A DNA stretch of 64,000 nt from Undaria pinnatifida (Eukaryota > Sar > Phaeophyceae > Laminariales > Alariaceae). Below, piece after piece: positions 23,483 through 35,254 of the stretch (positions are counted from its first letter, which is position 1; each line of letters opens with the position of its first letter). Below the pieces are notes generated by a model that was given only the letters and a program-made list of their open reading frames with translations, made no database searches and was not told where the DNA came from. Position numbers and translations under genes: made by a program. The stretch spans positions 1 through 64,000 of the forward strand of contig JABAKD010000013.1 of NCBI GenBank assembly GCA_012845835.1. The letters are read 5' to 3'.

Positions 23483-25112
23483 TTGTATTATAAAAATTAT
23501 AAATTCACTCCAGCTGTGAGATCGAAGATTTCGTCGAAACTCATCTTTACAATCTGTGTGTGATACTCCGATCGCGCGTATTACGGGTTGTGTGTCCTCA
23601 TTAAGGATATAGGTCGGCGACTCCCCTTGCAACTACGGTGTAGCTATCAGGGTCAACAGGGTGATGTTAGGCAGTCTGTGCGCGGAAACTATAAAACCCG
23701 TTTCTGAGGGGGACAAAATCTGACAGCTGTGGAAGGAAATACATCAGTTTACCAAGTGAATCCTGTAAGTCGAATAGCCGGCGAGGAGGGGGCGAGTTTT
23801 GAAGGACGTGGGGGCCTGATCTTAATCAGAAGGGGGGCGGGAGGGGGGGAGGGACAGGTGGGGCAGCTCAATTTGTGCGTGGAAACTATAAATCCTTCTT
23901 GTGGGGGAGGGGGGGGGTCTTCAGGTCGCATAGATGCAGGGGTTTGCTATACGCGTGGTGCTAGGTCTAGGCGGTGGTGCGGGTGGTGGGGAAGGAGGGG
24001 GCGTTGGGGGCGGGAGGGGGTGGGAACTGCAGCAGCGACGGCTATAAAAAGATAATGAGGCGATATCCAGGGCGTGGAAGTGGCGGATTTCGATATTAGG
24101 TGGGGCATTTGAGCAAGAGAGAGCGAGGTGTTATATAGACGAGACTATATCACTACCAGGCACGTCATAACTACTACTACTGCTGCTGCTGCTGTATACC
24201 TGGTACAACGTCTATCTCTGCCATTGCAGGTGAAGTTTTGTGATCACAGCGTTTGTATCTCTCTAGGATGAAGCAACAGCCAGTGTGGATTCTGGGTGTG
24301 TTCGAAGCCTACGAGTACTCGTTGAAAGGCAGCGAATGGTTTTTATAAAAATTGAAAAACGTTAGCTATGAGTACAACCGATTGAATGGTTGAAACTTAA
24401 CTTCGCAGGGTGCGTGGTACATCTATGTTTCACTAATATAAAGTAGTTGCACAAAATTTACGCATGTTTTTGAAACTTTGTCAAATAAAAATGCGGCGCA
24501 ATAATGTGATACCAGGTATCTACCAGATACCAGGCGACGGCGCCGCGAGACACATATATACCCCCTCCTTCCCCACCACCCGCACAATCGCCTAGACCTA
24601 GCACCACGCATAAATCACACCCCTACATCTACGCGACCTAAAGCGCCCTCCCCCCCCCCCGCCACATTCCCCCCCACCTCCCCCACAAGAAGGATTTATA
24701 GTTTCCACGCACAAAATTGAGCTGCCCCACCTGTCCCTCCCCCCCTCCCCCCCTCCCGCCCCCCTTTTGATCAACATCAGGCTCCCACGTCCTTCAAAAC
24801 TCCGCCCTTCCCTCGCCGGTTATTCGACTTACAGGATTCACTTGATAAACTGATGCATTTCCTTCCGCAGCTGTCAAATTTTGTCCCCCTCTGAAACGGG
24901 GTTTATAGTTTCCGCGCACAGACTGCCGAAGATCACCCTGTTGACCCTGATAGCTACACTGTAGTTACAAGGGTAGTCGCCGACCTATGACACACAACCC
25001 GTAATACGCGCGATCGGAGTATCACACACAGCTTGCAAAGATGAGTTTCGACAAAATATTCGATCTCACAGCTAGCTGGAGTGTATTTCTATTTTTTATA
25101 AAATACATAGCT
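23483..25112. mobile_element. Inverted-repeat element with ~520-560-bp arms
   Basis: The left arm (23483-24003) and right arm (24556-25112) are inverse copies, shown by CACTCCAGCTGTGAGATCGA, GTAATACGCGCGATCGGAGT and GCGTGGAAACTATAAATCCTT with their complements. The arms carry purine-rich (GGGGGAGGGA) segments of unequal length. The 550-bp spacer has no gene. The small frame at 25041-25280 lies partly in the arm and has no support. Confidence 0.75.
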
Positions 25113-25565
25113 CTTCGACGACACATCACGTTCAGAGCGATGTTCAAGTGGCATGCTCACTTGACATTCTTCCGAGCCTGCATCATACTGCTGTCGTCGT
25201 GCTGCCTTTGCACGTACGTGTTACACGTACATACGATTAGTGTGCCTGCTGTACATACGTACGTACGAAAAATGTGTTGACGTACCAGGTAGGCAGCAGT
25301 ACGTATAATAGTACGTATTCATGTGATACATACGTACTACACGACCACACTGAGCCGTACGTACACCCGGGGACACGATCAGCACATCCCCATATATATT
25401 CCCGGGGACACAATGAACACCTTCCAGGGGGGGGGTAATATGTCATCCCCTAGCAAAATATTTTTGCTGTCTGTGCACGTATGAAAAGTACGCACACGTA
25501 TACAGGAGTACATATTAACTACTGCTGTATCTACCACCATGGTACAGTACAGTCAGTGTCGGACA
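25113..25565. other. No recognisable gene; TACGTACG-rich segment
   Basis: Repeated ACGTAC words cluster around 25212-25360, with one poly-G run at 25427-25435. Nothing further is seen. Confidence 0.4.
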
Positions 25566-25960
25566 TACCGGTCGCCCCGGTGGCGTACCAGGTTATCTTC
25601 GAGCCTGGTATAGGTCAGTCTCATGAGTTAGTATCTCCCCGAGTGCATACTCGTATAAATTCGTGGGGACTTTTTCTTGTGCACAAATTGACTTGCGGAA
25701 AGCGCGAGGGTGTGAGATAGCAACACTCGATGAAAAATCGACGAGAAATGGGATTGCTGAACCCTATGCGCGATATAAAGTAAAGGCAAGAACCGGGGGG
25801 CAGAAGGGACGACACTTGTGACCACGGCTTGTCCAGAAGCTGGAAAGTAACTGTGTGTGAAAAAGTAAAGGCAAGAACCGGGGGGCAGAAGGGACGACAC
25901 TTGTGACCACGGCTTGTTCAGAAGCTGGAAAGTAAATGTGTGTGAAAAAAAAAAGAAATA
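25566..25960 (+). repeat. SINE-like repeat copy 1, with 3' tandem duplication
   Basis: Homologous to 48479-48760. The head has TGGCGTACCAGG, similar to a tRNA A box, and at the B-box position a degenerate GTTAGTATCTC. The body shares ACTCGTATAAATT.CGTGGGG and GACTTGCGGAAAGC with copy 2. The tail contains an 86-bp tandem duplication (about 25778-25863 and 25864-25949, each with GGCAAGAACCGGGGGGCAGA). It ends just left of the large inverted repeat. Confidence 0.6.
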
Positions 25961-26056
25961 CCATCTGGTAGGTGTTACAAGGTTCCCCTTCGGGAGGTGG
26001 ACACGTGCCTCCCGGGGGCGACGCAAGTCGAATGACTACAACTGATGATGAAGTAT

Positions 26057-26365
26057 TTATGCAGAAGGTGTATATCGGAGGGATGCGTAGTGGAAAGAAT
26101 GTGGATAATATAAGATATCACAGACATTTGGAGGAGGAGGGTTGGGATATTGCTGAGGCTCGGTGTGATAAGTTATTCGAAAGTCCACTCCGTATAACTG
26201 CGTGGCAGCAATAAATTCTACGTTTGTACTGCTGTCGCTGCTGTTAGAGGAATCATTGGTGTCAATTTGTTGTTTGTTTTCTGTGTCCAGTATTTTTCCC
26301 CGCGCGCTTAAACAGTTAAACAGTTTATACCGATGTTTGTTGCCGATATGGTCTGTTGTGTGCAC
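26057..26365 (-). pseudogene. OTU-like protease gene with in-frame deletion of the catalytic segment
   Basis: Compared with the intact copy at 42039-42683 it lacks 351 bp (117 codons). The deletion joins DSSTN to FIAATQLYGVD and removes the Asp/Cys box, while the C-terminal His box (HYASL) stays. ACAAAC is present at both breakpoints of the intact copy (42162 and 42513) and once at the junction (26222-26227, complement), so the loss is microhomology-mediated. A duplicated AACTGTTT near the N-terminus puts the original start out of frame; the 102-codon frame uses another ATG. Confidence 0.75.
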
Positions 26366-26753
26366 ATCGTTACTTTTGCTTGAGTTGTGTTGCTACTTTA
26401 TATCTCTTTATACAGGTTTCGCTACTGCTGTATGGTAACCACCGTGTCAATTGTGAGGGAGAACTCACAGTAATGACATAGTTCACGTCGTTGCAGCGGG
26501 TACATATACACCGCGCCCGCGTCTAGCAGTGCGGGAAAATTCTCTCGCAAATACATTTTGATGTCACCCCGATGTACGTGCGAGGACTAAAGTTCCACCG
26601 TGTGTGTAGTAGACGTATTTAAGCCTGACGATATGCCTATATTTTTGGCTCTAAACCAAATTAAGCCCTATCGTGTTTTAAATGTCTAAAAAATAGGTCT
26701 ATTTTATCGACCTAACGACCACGGCAGACCATGGTGAGATGTGGATTTTCCCA

Positions 26754-26793
26754 AAATATGCACTTGGGCACATTTTGGCCCAAGTGCATATTT
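26754..26793. other. Perfect 16-bp stem-loop conserved in both arms
   Basis: AAATATGCACTTGGGC (26754-26769) pairs with its exact complement (26778-26793) around an 8-nt loop. The same stem with the complementary loop is at 40590-40629. Confidence 0.9.
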
Positions 26794-28098
26794 GAAGCAA
26801 TTTTCCAAGTGTTTTCCAGCAAACAACAGCATTTCAGACGACAAAAGCTCGAGGAAACATCAGACACTCTGCAGCAGCAGCACAGCACAACACCCACGCA
26901 GTATTTGCAACGCTCAACCTAGCAAGCCGCTTGGTGTATCCTCAACCCGGGTTAATCAACCTGCGTGTACAACACCATCAGAAACGTTGGCGGTGGTCAG
27001 AGGCGACCCACTCTCGTGGAGCGGCATGCCTCTACGTACTGTTACTTGAAAAGGAGTCCTTGTTCATTCACGAGGATCGAGCGCACACACAACACAACAC
27101 ACCACAAAACAAAACAACACAGCACAACACACAGACAACCAGCACCCCAACAGCCAACCCAACTACAGCACAACTAGCCGGTGGAAAACGCCCGCGAGAC
27201 TCCTCCTACCCTGGCGTTCTCTGCGGTCAGAGAACTGGGACTCTGACATAGTTCGTCGCGCGCTCGTGCTCCTGCTCTCTCGTCCTGAGAGGCTGTCATT
27301 TTTCGATGACACATTTTTTTTGTTTGGTTTTTGTGCCCGACGTAGCGCATGGCCGGAGCTGCTGCTGCAGTTTACAACCCCGTTGCCTCTTTCCCGCGGA
27401 TGCCTACATTTCGAGGGTGGAAATTGAACCGGGTTGAGGGCCAGTCCTGCTGTGCTGCTGAACTGACTGCCACACTGAGGCACACCGAAGGCGGCAGACG
27501 CCTGCGAGGTATCCTACATATGAAGCGAGTATGGAGTACAAAGCACTCAATGTTTTTGCCAGGCACCAGTTATTTGTTTTGGCCGTTTGTTTTTCGAAGT
27601 TTCCACCCACTCATGTGCTGACTCATGACATAAATCCTCGTCTTGCCATCTGCGTCTGGAGTAGTGCAGAAATATCATAGGCTATTTTCAAGTAGTTTGA
27701 TCTTTCCTCGGCTTTTCTTTTTATGCGTACTGAAAGAGACCACTATTTCGAGTTTTAGACATATGGTGTTTTTTTTATGCGTTTAAGGTCGAAATATCGA
27801 ATGGCCTAGCTCTTCCAGTTGGAAGTACTGAAGACCTAACCTCGAGGCTTAAATACGTCTAGTGTGTGGTTGCCCGGGGACAGAAGTGTCCCATACCCCG
27901 CAAAATAGAGCCAGTCTCGGCGGCTTTCCGCGGCCATAGCTCGCGCCACGGACGTCCCATGAGCCCGGCACACGGCTGATAATATACCGACGGGTAGTCT
28001 GATCGCATTGCAGAAGGAAGCACACAAAAAAACTCTGCGCCGGCGGAGAAAAAGGGACGGACTAGGCAAAAAAATCAAAATGGTACATATGCATATAT

Positions 28099-31000
28099 GT
28101 GCATTCGATGTGCCTGCTGTACGACGTACGTGCACATCCAGCAATCAATGCTGCAGAGTAGTATTTGAGCCGTATTTATACTAACCTAAGAAACACGTCA
28201 GCTGTGAATTCTCCCGACCGGTCGATATTCAGCTTTGCTAGCTGCGTTGTATTGCCATTTTAGCGTTTTGTGCTTTCCTCGCGATTGACCACTGGCCGGT
28301 GACTCCCCTGGGTGTTACCAGGGTCGACGAGACGATATGACTTATAGGAACGATATCCAGTGCCCTACTATATTTTTCACGATAATATCGGTATGCATGC
28401 ATGCACGCACGAGTCAAATGATCTCGATCATCAGCACAGCAGTCTCGCCAGGTCTGGCGAGCGATTTTGCAAGCCCCTCTCGCGGTGACCGCGAGATAAC
28501 CGACAGCAACAGCAAACAACGTGCTCTCAGGAAGCAGCCCCCCCCCCCCCCCCCGTCCCCCCTGGCCACATCCAATATACATACTACATGCTTTCCATCA
28601 AACAACCCGCATCGATTCGGAGTTAATCCCCATCGTTTCTGTTTTCTTCACCATTTGTACTCCTATTAAGAATCTTCGTCGTCAACTTATTTCCTATTTC
28701 CTATTTGTTCCTCTATCATTTCCATTTTACTACTTGCTTCAAGCTGTGGCCCTACCGCCGTGAGGGCGGGAGAGCCTCTTATCCCCTAGTATAAATATAT
28801 ACTTCGAGGCAAATTTTCATTCTTCTTTAGATTCGATGAGGAGTTTTTTGTCTCGGTCTCAGTATGGGATTCTCGGACTAGAATTTCTCGGTCATATTGC
28901 TTCGTTCGAGTGCTGTCTTCGGGGGGAAGCTCCAACGCCCCTCGCCCTGCCTTATCCGTTCTGAACCTCGACGTGAACGCGGAAAGACGCTGAACGAGAC
29001 AAGCGAGAAGTGCGACTTGTTTTGTATTTTGGGCGGTATACCCCCGATCTATTCTCGGATATTGGCATGTGTAGAGCTTGAACGAATAACTCAAGGGACA
29101 ATGGGGTGGCAATGTTGATGAGGATTAAGGTAGACTCCCAGCTGTAACATACCAGGTATATATAGGGAAAGGGAATAGTAGATAAAAGGAGAAGATGTGG
29201 GGATAGGAAATGGGCGAATGGTTGGCGGAAGATACCACTGCATTATGGTGCGATCATTCGACTTCATATTAGGTGCTACTGCTGCTTTAAGGAAGGATAT
29301 TCGATTTATATCGGAAAGGCATCTACGCTACATTGTCGGAGGGCAAAAATAATAATAATAATAACTCAAGGGACAACATCTCCAAATTGGCATAATTTCC
29401 AAATTGGCATCTAAATTTCTTCCCGACGACGCTTTTTTCATGGCCGCCTCGAAGCGCTTGCCCTATCGTGGCTACTATTGCTGTATGTAGTTGCCTTTCG
29501 GCTCAGTGGGTATTGTAGTGCTATACACCCAACGAAGGACGTGTCATGAATACGATTTTAACCACCACATCATATTTTGTATTTAGGAGCGTGCGCGCTG
29601 GAGGTGTTATGAATGGTTATGATAGTTGTTAGTGTTCTCCTGAGTACTACTAACGTTAGTACGTGGAGACGGGATAGCTATGGAGATCGCTCTTACGAAG
29701 TCGGTGAGACTGAATGAACGAACTCGAAAGCATCTTTGGCTGTGCACAACCTACTGCTGTGAGTGTTTCTGGGTCACGTGACAGTAGTAGTGGGTAGTGC
29801 TACGTGTCGTGAATTCGTTTATCACCGATTTCATATTTGTCTTTTTCAAGCGTGCGCGATGACGACATTATGAATGGTTATTTTGGTAGCTTAACATATG
29901 TAGCACGAGGTAAGGTTATTGGGCGAAGACACAGAATGTCCCGTGCAGTTCTGCCAATCGAGCAGCTCCTCGGAGAGTACTCACTTTTGTAGCCTTCGTA
30001 GTCGTAGCTTTATTCGATTCCAACAGAGCCCCGGATGGCTTCTGAGATCGGAGGCTCGTGCCTCCGATCTATTTCTTGACTATCCCGAATATGAAACGCC
30101 AGTCTTATCATACGAAACTCATCCAACTGATCTTAATTCGGATATTACAGGCCTTTCAAGGCCGTACCTTAACACTAGCCCACCCTGATGAGCCGCATAT
30201 GCAGAAATTTGGGAGATTCGGGGAAACTCCGGTTCTACGAACTAGACCATGAGTCGGAGATGCGGCTCCTCCAAACCCATTCCCAAACCTCTGACGGTCT
30301 GGCTATGGAGCCAGGAACACGCCTAGAAAAGCAGTTGAAGGAAATGCAGACCCTACAACAAAGGCAAAAGCCACCCATGAAAAACCTGCCGCGCACCGAC
30401 GGTGTGGCGGGGGGGGGGCGGGAAAAAAGGCTCTAGAACCTGCCGCATACCGCCGGTGTAGCAGGGGGGGGCAAGAAAAGGCTCTACGGCACACCAACCA
30501 CAGAAAGGGCACCATGGCGAGACAAGCCCTCGTCGACATGGAGGGGAACACAGGCGCTAATACAAGGGAGAAATCATGCTAAATACCTCCCGCGAGCCAT
30601 CGGCATGGCGGGGGTTTAGACGAGGAAACAAAAAATACCTGGGATGGAAGGTGGCAACATCTACAGACCCGCGAGGGGGGCAAGCGTTTAGCCGAAAAAA
30701 CAAAGTAGAACAAATACAACACACAACAAATTAAAAAATGACACACAGGCCCGTACATAGCCCTGTACCACACTACGCTCGAAGAGGGTACCCTGGTCGC
30801 CCCCCGGCTCTGGGCTGAGGAGGGCGTCGGCAGGGCGAAATTGAACAACGACGAAAAAGCGACAGCCTTGCGCCTCAGATAGCGGCGTTCTACCTGAACC
30901 CTGGCCCGGCATTGAGCAGGGGGTTCGGCAGGACAAGCGGCAGGACAAGAAGAAACTAAAAAAGGGAAAGAACCACCCCAAAATCAGACCAAGACTCTCA

Positions 31001-31121
31001 GAACACCACAAGCAACCCAAAGACAAAAACTCAAGCCTCATAACCCCCAAAAAATGGAGAACTGTCGAGGAGCGGTGGCGGCTTGAAAGTCAACTGGCCA
31101 CGGCCGCGCCTCGAGATTCGT
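28099..31121. other. No recognisable gene; minor repeats
   Basis: Poly-C at 28538-28555 and an (AAT)n stretch at 29349-29363. A diverged direct repeat pairs about 29565-29625 with 29830-29890 (both with TATGAATGGTTAT). Near 30390-30610 a phrase like CCTGCCGC.YACCG.CGGTGT followed by poly-G occurs about three times. Frames at 29919-30436 (plus) have no recognisable domain. Confidence 0.4.
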
Positions 31122-32886
31122 CTACATTACGTTGGATCCCCCGAGGAAACGCACTGGCGATGTGAACTTGCAGGCACCAAGAGTCTCGTACGGCTCCCGT
31201 TGAAGTCGTGTAGCGCGCCTGGGGAAGAAGAAGATCGGTCCCGGGTCGTCCAGAAAGCGGACCAGGTATACCTTATCCTCTGTAGTGCTCGCGCTGATTT
31301 TTCTAAGCCAACCTAACCCATCGTCTCCCTTGTGCCAAACGTGGGCTCCCCTAGGAAATACCGTGTCGTAGTAGCGATGGAACCAATCGGCGCGGGGAAC
31401 AAAGGCGTAGCCCGGCGCTAGGAAACGTTCCCCGTTATTGCGGGAGAGCTTGAGCTGTGCCGCCCCGATCCGCGTTCGGCGGTAGAGGCGGTTGGTTTGG
31501 CGGTGCTGGCCCGGGGTGCCGGCCCAATAGCACAATAGGTGGGGGTGGGAGAGGTGGAGGCCCAGTTCCCGCCCCCAGAAAGATTCGGAGAGTCCCGCCC
31601 AATGCGTCTTGTATAGCACCGCGATGACGCCACCTCGCCCCGTACCGACTGATGACCGGTGATCTGCTCCACCTCCAGCCGTTGGAGGGGAGTCGAAACG
31701 TCGTCTTGAGTGACGTGGTACGGCGGGGACTTCTTGGAAACATTGTTGAGCATGTACTGCGTCAGCCCCGCCGGTAGGTATTTGGGCATGTCCCCGCTGT
31801 CGTGGGGGTTGGCGCAGGGTTTGCAGCGCACGGTGGCCACACGCCGACGAGCGTCTCCCTCCCTCCCTCCCTCCTTCCCTCCCTCCCTCCCTCCCTCCCT
31901 CCCTCCCTCCCTCCCTCCCTCCTTCCCTCCCTCCCTCCCTCCCTCCCTCCCTCCCTCCTTCCCTCCCTCCCTCGGATCGGAAGGTGAGATCCAAATAGAG
32001 GAGGTTGCTCCCGAGCGGTGAACCGTCTGGTGTCTCGGCGGGGGAGCAAGGACCGACTGCCAGGATCTTGTACAGGCCCGTCCTGTTAAGCGCGAGTTCG
32101 GCCTTGAGTACCTTGGCGTCGGTGTTCGCCTTCACACCCTGGCTGATGGTAGAGGTAGTATTGTACACCCATGCCCAACCACCCGTACCGAAGTTAGGTG
32201 CTGGACGAAGCGTCGGCGAGGGCGGAGTTTTTGTGGTTAACACGAGAAACGGTAAGGGCGTGTTGTGCGCAGACAATGTCGTTCGCGCGCTTTTGCCGGT
32301 CGGTGGCCAAGTTGAAATAGACCAGGTGGTCACGAGCCAGACTCTGGTGTCCCACGACACCAGTGCGGTCGAAAACCGTCAGAGGCAGCCGTTGGAGTCT
32401 GCCCATGTGGCCCTCGTTTGGCGCCAGACCCGTCGCCGTGCTGGCGGAATCGTTGTAAGCGAATTCGACGTGAGGGAGATGCACGTCCCAATCGTCTTGT
32501 CGCTCGTTGACGACCATAGCCAGCATGTTGGCCACAGTGTGGTTTACCCGCTCAACACCCCCGTTACAGTTGGGATGATAGGAGCTTATAGCAAGCTTGG
32601 GCGCACCCAACAGCTGATAAACAGTTTGCGAAAGTTTGGAGCAGAACTGCAGTCTGTTGTCCGAGAGTATGGCGCGCGGGCACCCCCACAAGGGGATGTA
32701 TTGGTTCACCAGAATATTGGCTGTACCCTCCGCGGTGAACTCAGCGGCAGTGACGGGGAAGATGTCGACCCGACGACTGAAGCGATCGGTAAACAGCAGG
32801 GTGTAGGTGTTGCCTCGTGGTGTGACCGGAAGAGGATCGAAGTAGTCAACACTAACCGCGACACCTGGACCCTCCGGTAGAGGCAT
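31122..32886 (-). pseudogene. Second Ty3/gypsy integrase, core and C-terminal region
   Basis: The frame 32886-32194 is an integrase core: SVDYFDPLPVT (first Asp), CPRAILSDN (second Asp) and GGVERVNHT (Glu) fit D,D35E. HVEFAYNDSAS and TGLAPNE follow. A frame change near 32360-32194 leads into 32360-31122, with WAWVYN and NRTGLYKILAVGP (GPY/F-like). After a tetranucleotide expansion comes WHKGDDGLGWLRKIS and VYLVRFLDDPGPI, an SH3/Tudor-like fold as often found at integrase C-termini. It is a different lineage from the element at 13.9-19 kb. Confidence 0.8.
31856..31973 (+). repeat. (TCCC)n microsatellite within pol
   Basis: About 118 bp of TCCC with a few TTCC interruptions. It lies inside the integrase C-terminal frame on the minus strand, where it reads as Gly-Arg-Glu-Gly repeats, and so marks expansion inside a dead gene. 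Confidence 0.95.
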
Positions 32887-33348
32887 TGAGCTGATGGGCT
32901 AGCGGACAGTCAGCCGTGGGGTTTTTCGCGCTTGGCACTTCAATCAGTGGCGAAGGCACCACCGCGTGCCCACATTCATGCCAACCCACCAACAAAACCA
33001 CTCTAGCATGCGCAACGTGCGCCTGGTGCCAAGGTGACAAGAGGCCGCCGAGTGACAAGCTTGCATGATCCAAGGGTGCATGAGCGGGGGGACGTAGATG
33101 CGAACTGGCTCGTTGTTTGGCAAGCAAGCAGCTCGCCCCACAGGGTTGGATTTGTCAGACCTTGTTGGCGGCAGTGTCGGGTTACGGACGAGTAGGACGA
33201 TGTCATCGTCGGTTGTATGTAGTCGACCTTCGCCCGCTCCTGGATGTCTGAGAGTGAAGGACGCTTGTGCAAGGGGTAGCACGCCCAAACGTCGGGTGTA
33301 AGAACCGATAACCGGTCGATAGAAATGTAACGCATCATGGCGTGGCAC
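32887..33348 (-). pseudogene. Integrase HHCC zinc finger of the second Ty3/gypsy element
   Basis: Same frame as the core at 32194-32886, with HSAASCHLGTRRTLRMLE (two His), FCWWVGMN, then the Cys pair region. The first Cys position is a TGA directly after RWCLRH, and a second stop (TAG) follows LTVR. Both fit G-to-A or similar changes from Cys/Trp codons in family members. It joins the core with no frame change. Confidence 0.7.
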
Positions 33349-34608
33349 GTCGGCTCAGCGCGCTGCTCTCGCTTCCAATCGGCAGGCAAATAGCGCGTGA
33401 ACCTCGTCTGGAAGATAGCCGAGGGGCTCCGCCGGGTCCAAATCCATATTCTAGAGCGAGGTGCATTACCGGTTGCTGTCGCTGTTCGTCGGCGCGTCGT
33501 CGACGACGGAAGGGCTGGAGCGCCAAGCTAGGCAGAGATGGACACAGTCGAACCGGTGGTTGTGGCGAGTCCGTCTCCTGTGTAGAACTCCTAGATAGAG
33601 AAGTCGGCTGTGCGATGGGCGTCGCTGCAGCCAGAGCTTCGGCGGAGCCCGTGCCGCCCTCGATGGGTATGGCAGAAACCGAGGCGAAAACGGTGTCAGT
33701 GGCAGGCGAAATCGACCCGCGGCCGGTACAGCCTTCGGTAGTGGCGACGGAGACAGAAACACGAGCGACGAATCTCCCCGGGGGAGCAAAACGGCCGTCA
33801 ATCCTTATACGTGGCTCGTGTGTGCGAAGATCATGAAAAGCGGTAGCGGTGAGAGGGACCCCACCCAAGGCAGCATGTTCAGTGCGAGGCACGAGCCCAC
33901 CCAACACAGTGCTTTCGGCAAGGGGCACGAGTCCACCCAAGGCAGTGTGTTCGGTGCGGGAGACGAGTCCACCCAAAGCAGTGCTTTCGGTGCGGGGCAC
34001 GAGTCCACCCAAACCGACCCCTGGGATCGGCGAACAGGGAGGGCACAGCTCGCCGGTCCGTAGGAGATACATACCGCTATCTCCAACGGGGTTGAGGCTT
34101 GTCAACCCCACGGGGTTGAAGTTTATCGAGCCACTGCAGTCGTACTCCGTAGAAGGCTCTGGAAAACGGGCAAGAATAATCGGCCATGTCGTTGGCGCTG
34201 CCTTTGCGATACTCGAGTGTGCAATCGAACGCGGTGACGAACTCAAGCTACCACTGGACACGTGCATTGAGGGTCCCCACTTTGCCAATGCTCTCCTGTG
34301 TCTTGGGGCCGGAGGATATGCGGAACTTTGTTCCCCGCAGTACTCTCGGAGGCGTTTAGGAGCTCAAACAATGCTGCACCGGTCCCCAAATCTAGAGGAG
34401 TCCAGTGCCTCTCCGAGTCGAGCGTTGCTCGACTGATATACGCGATTTTCATTGTGAACGAAACGTCGTCCAGCGTCACAGTACCCCCGACGAAACAGGG
34501 GCCGTGTTCTGACAGCGCAAGGTCACGGTCGACGCCAGAAGCTATCTCCAAACCTTCACCGCTTTTAGTTGGCCAACGCGCCCGAGCAGTAGGTCGGAAC
34601 CTCCGCAA
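33349..34608 (-). pseudogene. RNase H remnant and linker of the second Ty3/gypsy element
   Basis: Minus-strand frame 34608-34243 contains KIAYISRATLDSERHWTPLDL, the RNase H region with its catalytic Glu neighbourhood partly changed. A frame change leads to 34288-33335, a Pro/Gly/Ser-rich linker between RNase H and integrase. This linker holds the 36-bp minisatellite. Reverse transcriptase and everything upstream are missing, so the element is 5' truncated or decayed beyond recognition. Confidence 0.6.
33861..34004. repeat. 36-bp minisatellite, four exact-length units
   Basis: Units start CCACCCAA at 33861, 33897, 33933 and 33969, with a partial at 34005. On the minus strand each encodes 12 residues of the type LGGLVPRTEST, so the coding frame is kept. 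Confidence 0.95.
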
Positions 34609-35254
34609 GGGAGGCTTTGCTTGCGCTGGCCGCTGTTAACGGCCCGGCCGCGGCGCGGACGAGATTTCTTGTTTCTTGCATTCGCAGTGCAGGTGCGGAA
34701 CTGACTAGGGGAGGCCGGGTGCGCCGACCCGGTTTCACTGTCGCGAATAGCTTCGCGAACGGCAGCAAGTGTCTCACCGAGCTAATTATTCCTCTCCACT
34801 GGCATGAGTTATTGGCCCTGGGACCATCCGCCCTAAGACCAATACTCCACACTGCGTCCAGAGGGCTGGATTCAGCCAGAAGCTTGTTTTCAGTGATTTT
34901 TTATGCCTAGATTCTGCGTGAAATTGGCGTAGGTGCCAGATAACACGGCGTTTAGCTTCTCCCTGTCCCCAGCACCGGAGTCAAAGTTGCGCACGCCTCG
35001 ACCGATTCGTTTGCGTGTGCTTCGACTAGGCGACGACATGATGAGCCCCACTGCTCGATGGTCTTGGAAAAGCCTGATCTTTTCGGCCATCATGTACTGC
35101 TCCGCGCAAGAATATGGCACGTCGTCCAAGGCAAACGGCAAAGGGGACCACGGTGGAAAATGGGATGGGGGCTGCCAGAATAACACCACTTTGTCTGTTT
35201 AGAATTCGAGAGAATGGTCAAAAGCCGTTTCGGAATTTGGACCTGCAATATCGC
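34609..35254. other. No confident gene
   Basis: Upstream end of the retroelement remnant. A 95-codon minus frame (34565-34852) may still belong to it but shows no motif. Confidence 0.35.

Larger units (their letters stand above)
25976..28098 (-). mobile_element. OTU element, left copy (arm of the 16.8-kb inverted repeat)
   Basis: Inverse copy of 39619-42764. Outer end TACAAGGTTCCCCTTC; inner end GGTACATATGCATATAT. It carries a deleted OTU gene (26057-26365), the shared promoter segment, a conserved hairpin (26754-26793) and a region with AAATGGCC/CCTCGAGG words near 27790-27860. About 530 bp (26868-27397) are present here and absent from the right copy. No clear target duplication flanks either copy, so the class is open; the OTU gene points to Helentron-type Helitrons. 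Confidence 0.7.

Noticed and set aside
25041-25280. 79-codon frame with hydrophobic stretch
   Set aside because: Crosses the end of an inverted-repeat arm, is not preserved in the other arm and has no support.
29341-29400. Possible regulatory repeat ATTTCCAAATTGGCAT
   Set aside because: Only a short local duplication next to an (AAT)n stretch; nothing links it to a gene.
32005-32880. 291-codon plus-strand frame
   Set aside because: It is the antisense shadow of the integrase core at 32194-32886, which has clear catalytic motifs.
33342-34436. Plus-strand frames of 164 and 195 codons
   Set aside because: Antisense to the retroelement linker and RNase H; they only read the 36-bp minisatellite in other frames.
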